Source of the DNA: Spirochaetaceae bacterium
GTDB taxonomy: Bacteria; Spirochaetota; Spirochaetia; SZUA-6; Bin103
Assembly: GCA_028818385.1 (NCBI GenBank)
Contig: JAPPNY010000092.1
Coordinates: forward strand, 1-35,603
Reading direction: 5' to 3'
Length of the DNA: 35,603 bases
Shown: positions 31,810 through 35,603 of the stretch, one piece after another
Layout of the letters: every line of letters starts with the position of its first letter
Position numbering within the stretch: position 1 is the stretch's first letter
The notes under the pieces: model-generated
What the model saw: only the letters and a program-made list of their open reading frames with translations
What the model was told of the DNA's origin: nothing
Databases searched by the model: none
Translations under genes and position numbers: made by a program

Positions 31810-33303
31810 GTGGCAGCTTCCGAGCATCCCAACGTCATCGTTCTGATCACCGACACCTTCCGGCGCGACAACCTCGGCAGCCGCGCCGCGCGGCCGGTGC
31901 GCACGCCGGAGCTCGACCGCTTCGCCGCTGACCGCGCGACCGAGCTGACCGGGCTCACCATGGGCAGCTTCCCCACCATCCCGCACCGCACCGACTTCGC
32001 CAGCGGGCGCGCCGGCTGGCCGCACTACGGCTGGCAGCCGATCAGCCACAGCACCGGCAACCACATCGCCACGCTGCTCGCCGAACAGGGCTACTTCACG
32101 CAGCTCATCTGCGACACGCCGCACCTGTTCAAGGCAGGCTTGCAGGTGGGCTTCCACGGCAGCTACCAGCACCGCGGCCAGGAGGGGGACCTCACCCTGC
32201 TGCACATGAACGACCCGGTCGGGCAGGCGATGCCGCGCGCCAAGACGCGCCGTCTCCCAGAGACCTTCGGCGGCTCGCTGGTCGATCTGCACGAGTGGAC
32301 GAACGCCATCCGCACCGAGTCCGACACCTTCTGCGCCCGTACCGCCGCGACCACCGCCACCTGGCTGGAGCGCAACTACCGCGCCGGGCCGTTTTTCCTG
32401 TGGGTCGATTTCTTCGATCCGCACGAGCCGTGGGACCCGCCCGAGTACCTGGTGCGGCGCTACGACCCAGACTACGACGGGCCGCCGATGCTGCATCCCA
32501 ACTACGGGCCTGCCGACCGCTACACCCCCGCCGAGCTACGCAACCTGTGGGCCCACTATGCCGCCGAGGCGGAGCTGGTCGACCGCCACATCGGGCGGAT
32601 CCTGGAGAAGATCGACGACCTCGACCTGTGGCGCAACTCGCTGGTCGTGGTGATGGCCGACCACGGCATGGCGATCGGTGAGCACGACTGCTGCGGCAAG
32701 AGCAGCCACGTCGACGAGGACGGGCGGTTCTGGCCGCTCTATCCGGTGCTGAGCGACGAGCTGTGCCTGATCGCCGGCCGCGCCCAGGCCGGCCCGGTGC
32801 CGGCGGGTGCGCGGCTCGACCTGCTGGCGCAGCCGTTCGATCTGCTGCCCACCGTGTGCGAGCTGGCCGGCGTGAAGATCGCCCCGCCCGAGCCGCTGCA
32901 CGGCAGATCGTTCGCCGCCGAGTTGCTCGCCGGTTCGGGTTCGCTGCGCGACCACGTCATCACCGCGGCGCACATCCGGCCGGCAGCCGAGACCCCGGAC
33001 CGGGTTCCGGCCCGCGCCAGCACGCCATTCCTGCGCGCCCGCACGCCGTTGCCCGGCGCCGGCGCCTGGGGCTACGCGCCGATCGGCCCGGACGGCGCGC
33101 CGCAGCTCTTCGACCTGGCGGCCGATCCGCGTGCCGAGCGGGACGTCGCCGAGGCGAACCGCGGCACGGTAGCCGATATGCATGAGCTCCTGCTCGCGTC
33201 CCTCAATGAGTATGGCGCCGGTGACGCCGTGCAGGCGCTGTGGCGGTCCCCCGGCAGCGGCGCCGCCGGCGGGAGCTGGGCGCGCGACTACCTGGAACGG
33301 TAG
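31810..33303 (+). CDS. Sulfatase-fold hydrolase with Thr instead of the catalytic Cys
   Basis: A 497-residue protein from GTG 31810. The fold is clear: HPNVIVLITDTFRRDNLG (first metal site), WVDFFDPHEPWDPP, VVVMADHGMAIGEHD (second metal site) and CGKSSH (the conserved Lys). At the active-site loop the sequence is GSFPTIPHRTDFASGR, so the C/S-x-P-S-R motif is replaced by Thr56-Ile-Pro-His-Arg60. Without Cys or Ser no formylglycine can form. Thr is a nucleophile in other members of the superfamily, so a phosphodiesterase/phosphonate-type hydrolase is possible. Its 3' end overlaps the convergent PhyH gene by 16 bp. Confidence 0.9.
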   Translation: MAASEHPNVIVLITDTFRRDNLGSRAARPVRTPELDRFAADRATELTGLTMGSFPTIPHRTDFASGRAGWPHYGWQPISHSTGNHIATLLAEQGYFTQLICDTPHLFKAGLQVGFHGSYQHRGQEGDLTLLHMNDPVGQAMPRAKTRRLPETFGGSLVDLHEWTNAIRTESDTFCARTAATTATWLERNYRAGPFFLWVDFFDPHEPWDPPEYLVRRYDPDYDGPPMLHPNYGPADRYTPAELRNLWAHYAAEAELVDRHIGRILEKIDDLDLWRNSLVVVMADHGMAIGEHDCCGKSSHVDEDGRFWPLYPVLSDELCLIAGRAQAGPVPAGARLDLLAQPFDLLPTVCELAGVKIAPPEPLHGRSFAAELLAGSGSLRDHVITAAHIRPAAETPDRVPARASTPFLRARTPLPGAGAWGYAPIGPDGAPQLFDLAADPRAERDVAEANRGTVADMHELLLASLNEYGAGDAVQALWRSPGSGAAGGSWARDYLER

Positions 33304-34304
33304 CGGCCGGAAGCCGCGTCGCTCGGAGTGAGCTCGCCCACCAGTTGGTCGTGGGAGATCAACTCCACGGCCGGCGCGTCGAATCGGCCGTAGCCGTTCC
33401 AGACCTTGAAGCCGACCAGCTCCTTGAGGCGCAGCGGAGCCTCGGCGGCCACCTCCGGCATCAGGCCCAGGGTGTAGTTCTCCTGCGGCCGGAACTGCGG
33501 GCCGCAGTAGGTGTTGAGCAGACCCATGCGCGGCTCGTCGGTGCGGTTGGTGCCGGAGCCGTGCCACAGCCGGCCCTCGAAGAACATCGCCGTGCCTGCC
33601 GGCGCCTCGATCGGCACCACGTCCTCCTCCCGATACAGCCCCGGCTTCGGCTGCCGGCCGCTCAGGTGGCTGCCGGGCACCACGCGCGTGGCGCCGTTGT
33701 CGTCGTGGAAGTCCACCAGCAGCCACATGCTGTTCAGGGCCGCGGGCGGCGCGATCATGGCGGCGCCGTCGCGCACCTCGCCCGCTTCGGCACGGGTGAT
33801 CGATCCCACCGGCAGACCGAACCGGCCCCTGGGCACCGGCGGCGGCATCCACCACGCGTCGGTATGCAGCTCCATGGGCGCGGCCCCCTTGCCGATGATG
33901 TTGGCGGTGCTGCAGGAGAGCTGGTAGTGACTGCCCAGCACGTGCCCGGCCAGCTCCAGGGCGTGCTCCATGAGCACGATGTCGCGGAAGATCCGGCCCT
34001 TGTTGAGCAGCATGAACAGGCGCTGGCTCACGCCGCCGGCCGCCACCGTGAAGCGATCCTGCTGCACGGTGCCGTCGGCGTCGGCGAAAGTGCCCCAGTT
34101 CTTGTCGGGCGTGCCGTCCATGTACGCCACGCCCCGCTCCCGCTCGGCCGCCGCCTGGGCGGTCAGCCGCTCCTGCGCCTCGCGCAGCTCGGCGGGTGAC
34201 AGGGCGTCCACCAGCAGGCAGTAGCCGCTCCGCTCCAGGTCCGCCTTGCAGCGCTCCAAATCGGTGGTGAGGCGAGGCCGCTCCGTCACGTCAAAGATGG
34301 ACAC
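33288..34304 (-). CDS. Phytanoyl-CoA dioxygenase (PhyH) family protein
   Basis: A 338-residue Fe(II)/2-oxoglutarate dioxygenase. The iron site is canonical: ELHTDAWW (His-x-Asp) and RLWHGSGTN (distal His), with an Arg in EPRMGLL for 2-oxoglutarate, plus VVPGSHLSG. GTG 34304 (Val-Ser-Ile-Phe-Asp) is chosen because the upstream frame is Ser/Arg-rich and non-coding. The MDGTPDKNWGTF and QENYTLGLMPEV segments are typical of PhyH proteins in bacteria with many such paralogues. It is the third PhyH in the window. Its 3' end overlaps the sulfatase-fold gene. Confidence 0.88.
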   Translation of the reverse strand: MSIFDVTERPRLTTDLERCKADLERSGYCLLVDALSPAELREAQERLTAQAAAERERGVAYMDGTPDKNWGTFADADGTVQQDRFTVAAGGVSQRLFMLLNKGRIFRDIVLMEHALELAGHVLGSHYQLSCSTANIIGKGAAPMELHTDAWWMPPPVPRGRFGLPVGSITRAEAGEVRDGAAMIAPPAALNSMWLLVDFHDDNGATRVVPGSHLSGRQPKPGLYREEDVVPIEAPAGTAMFFEGRLWHGSGTNRTDEPRMGLLNTYCGPQFRPQENYTLGLMPEVAAEAPLRLKELVGFKVWNGYGRFDAPAVELISHDQLVGELTPSDAASGRYRSR

Positions 34305-34422
34305 GCGGTTGATTCTACCGGACGCGCGGGACTCGATCTGTACCACATGGCGAGAAGATGGACAGGAGATGCATTGGGTGTCCTGTCGGCGCCACACGTG
34401 ATCGTCCCGGTCACACCGACGC

Positions 34423-34470
34423 TTGACAACAGATTCGCTTGCAACGATGTTGTTGCCAACAGATCTGTTG
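34423..34470 (+). promoter_or_regulatory. Promoter with operator-like palindromes upstream of the ATPase gene
   Basis: TTGACA (34423-34428) is a perfect -35 and GATGTT (34446-34451) lies 17 bases later as a weak -10. A 14-bp perfect palindrome, caacagatctgttg, occupies 34457-34470, at or just after the expected transcript start. Its half caacagat is repeated at 34427-34434, overlapping the -35. A gcaac/gttgc inverted repeat lies between. The layout suggests a repressor site controlling the ATPase gene. The binding factor is unknown. Confidence 0.5.
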
Positions 34471-34479
34471 GAGATGACG

Positions 34480-35592
34480 ATGTTGAAGAAGGCTGGAGGC
34501 AACTGGGTCGACGGAGACCGGTTCTTCGATCGGGAGGCCGAGTTGGAGGCGCTCATGGAACGCATCGCCGACGGCCGGCACACGCTGCTGACGGCGCAGC
34601 GCAGGATGGGAAAGACTAGCCTGGTGCGCGAGACGCTGCGCCGATTGCAGGGGGGAGGCGAGTTCGAGCCGCTGTTCGTCGATCTGGAGGACGCTGATGG
34701 CCCGGAGGACGCCATGGCCGAGATCGCGGCTCAGACCCTTGCAGCGCAGGGTTCCTGGCTTCCCATCAAGCGGGCATTCGCCAATCTACTGGCGCAGGCC
34801 GGCGATCGAATCGAGGAGCTGGAAGCCGGGGAAGTCAGGTTCAAGCTGCGAGCCGGCATCGACCGTGGAAACTGGAAGGAGCGGGGCGACGCTGTCTTCA
34901 GCGCTCTGGAGAACCATGGGAAGCCCGTGGTGCTCGCGATCGACGAACTGCCGATCCTGGTCAACCGCCTGCTCAAGGGCCACGACTACCGGATCACTCC
35001 GGACCGCACGCAAGCAGCCGACGCATTCCTGAGTTGGCTTCGGAAGGTCGGACAGGAGCACCGCAACGTCTGCCTGATCGTCTCGGGCAGCGTGAGTCTG
35101 GAACCGATCCTGCGGCAGGCCGGACTCAGCGCTCACACGAACATTTTCTCGCCTTTCGAGCTGGAGCCATGGAACGAGAAGACCGCCGTCGACTGCTTGG
35201 ACGCGCTGGCGTTGAACTACGACCTCGACCTCCCTTGTGCGGTGCGGGAGCGGATGTGCCGCAAACTGCGATGTTGCATCCCGCAGCACGTCCAGCAGTT
35301 TTTCGACTACCTGCACGAGGACTTGCGCAAGGCCGGCCGCAACGTCGCTTGGCTGGAAGACGTGGACCGTGTGTACGGCAGGTCCATGCTCGGCATTCGC
35401 GGCGCGATCGACCTTGATCATTACAGGAGTCGCCTGGAGATGGTCCTCGGAAGGGACGGATCTCGGGTCGCCTTCGAGCTTCTGACAGAAGCCGCAATCA
35501 ACGACGGCGTGCTCACCGACCAGGCGATCGGCCGCTATGACCAGTACTACCCCGGGTTATTCGCGCTCCAGCCCGAAAGTTGGCTGAATTGA
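34480..35592 (+). CDS. ATPase_2/AAA-type P-loop ATPase
   Basis: A 370-residue protein of the archaeal-type ATPase_2 group. The N-terminal GGNWVDGDRFFDREAELEALM is the usual lead-in. Walker A is LTAQRRMGKTSL (37-48), Walker B VVLAIDELP (150-158) and LIVSGSVSLEPI is the sensor-like strand. The C-terminal region is helical with winged-helix-like character. ATG 34480 has ggag six bases upstream; ATG 34474 is an alternative, and TTG 34423 is part of the -35. Such proteins are often near mobile or defence genes, but here it is solitary. Function is unknown. The frame closes at 35592, inside the window. Confidence 0.88.
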   Translation: MLKKAGGNWVDGDRFFDREAELEALMERIADGRHTLLTAQRRMGKTSLVRETLRRLQGGGEFEPLFVDLEDADGPEDAMAEIAAQTLAAQGSWLPIKRAFANLLAQAGDRIEELEAGEVRFKLRAGIDRGNWKERGDAVFSALENHGKPVVLAIDELPILVNRLLKGHDYRITPDRTQAADAFLSWLRKVGQEHRNVCLIVSGSVSLEPILRQAGLSAHTNIFSPFELEPWNEKTAVDCLDALALNYDLDLPCAVRERMCRKLRCCIPQHVQQFFDYLHEDLRKAGRNVAWLEDVDRVYGRSMLGIRGAIDLDHYRSRLEMVLGRDGSRVAFELLTEAAINDGVLTDQAIGRYDQYYPGLFALQPESWLN

Positions 35593-35603
35593 GGATTCGA
35601 GAC

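Overview
This is a GC-rich chromosomal window from a bacterium with no rRNA, tRNA, CRISPR array or complete insertion sequence that I can see. Many genes are sulfatases, phytanoyl-CoA-dioxygenase-like (PhyH) enzymes and other alkaline-phosphatase-fold hydrolases. There is also a glycine-betaine-type ABC importer, a peptide-type ABC importer and an archaeal/eukaryote-type (type 3) prolyl-tRNA synthetase. This mix resembles uncultured marine or sponge-associated lineages (Spirochaetota-like, Poribacteria-like). That is an inference from gene content; I cannot fix the taxon.

Layout. 186-1478 (-) is a DUF222/HNH-type gene whose C-terminus has decayed. 1605-3143 (-) is proS, with a strong hairpin just upstream of its start. 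3271-6031 (+) is a Cys-type sulfatase followed by a PhyH dioxygenase. 6093-6796 (+) is a Phd/PIN toxin-antitoxin pair. 6824-11125 (-) is a PhyH-like enzyme leading a proX-proW-proV importer, with a hairpin between proX and proW. 11252-14195 (+) is a coupled pair: an unrecognised helical protein and a phosphodiesterase of the alkaline phosphatase superfamily. 14280-17208 (+) is a compact cassette with visibly lower GC: a D12-class DNA adenine methyltransferase, a ParB/Srx-like DNA-binding protein and a PD-(D/E)xK nuclease. It looks like a restriction-modification or defence island.

17243-24826 (-) is a long catabolic operon: two peptide-type permeases, an alpha/beta hydrolase, an M14 carboxypeptidase-like protein, an NAD-dependent epimerase, an amidohydrolase and a broken sulfatase. 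Its substrate-binding protein (25000-26898) is divergent, and no transport ATPase is encoded nearby. 26907-28391 (+) is an SDR-DUF2867 fusion. A 17-bp perfect inverted repeat (28442-28497) separates it from a membrane protein (28582-29382). The end of the window holds a second Cys-type sulfatase (-), a cysteine hydrolase (+), a sulfatase-fold enzyme with Thr in place of the catalytic Cys (+), a third PhyH (-) and an AAA/ATPase_2 protein with an operator-like palindrome (+).

How the genes fit together: most of the window looks like uptake and breakdown of sulfated, amidated or methylated organic compounds. The three genes at 14280-17208 are a separate, probably transferred, DNA-modification/defence unit. 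They are the best candidate for an under-described system.
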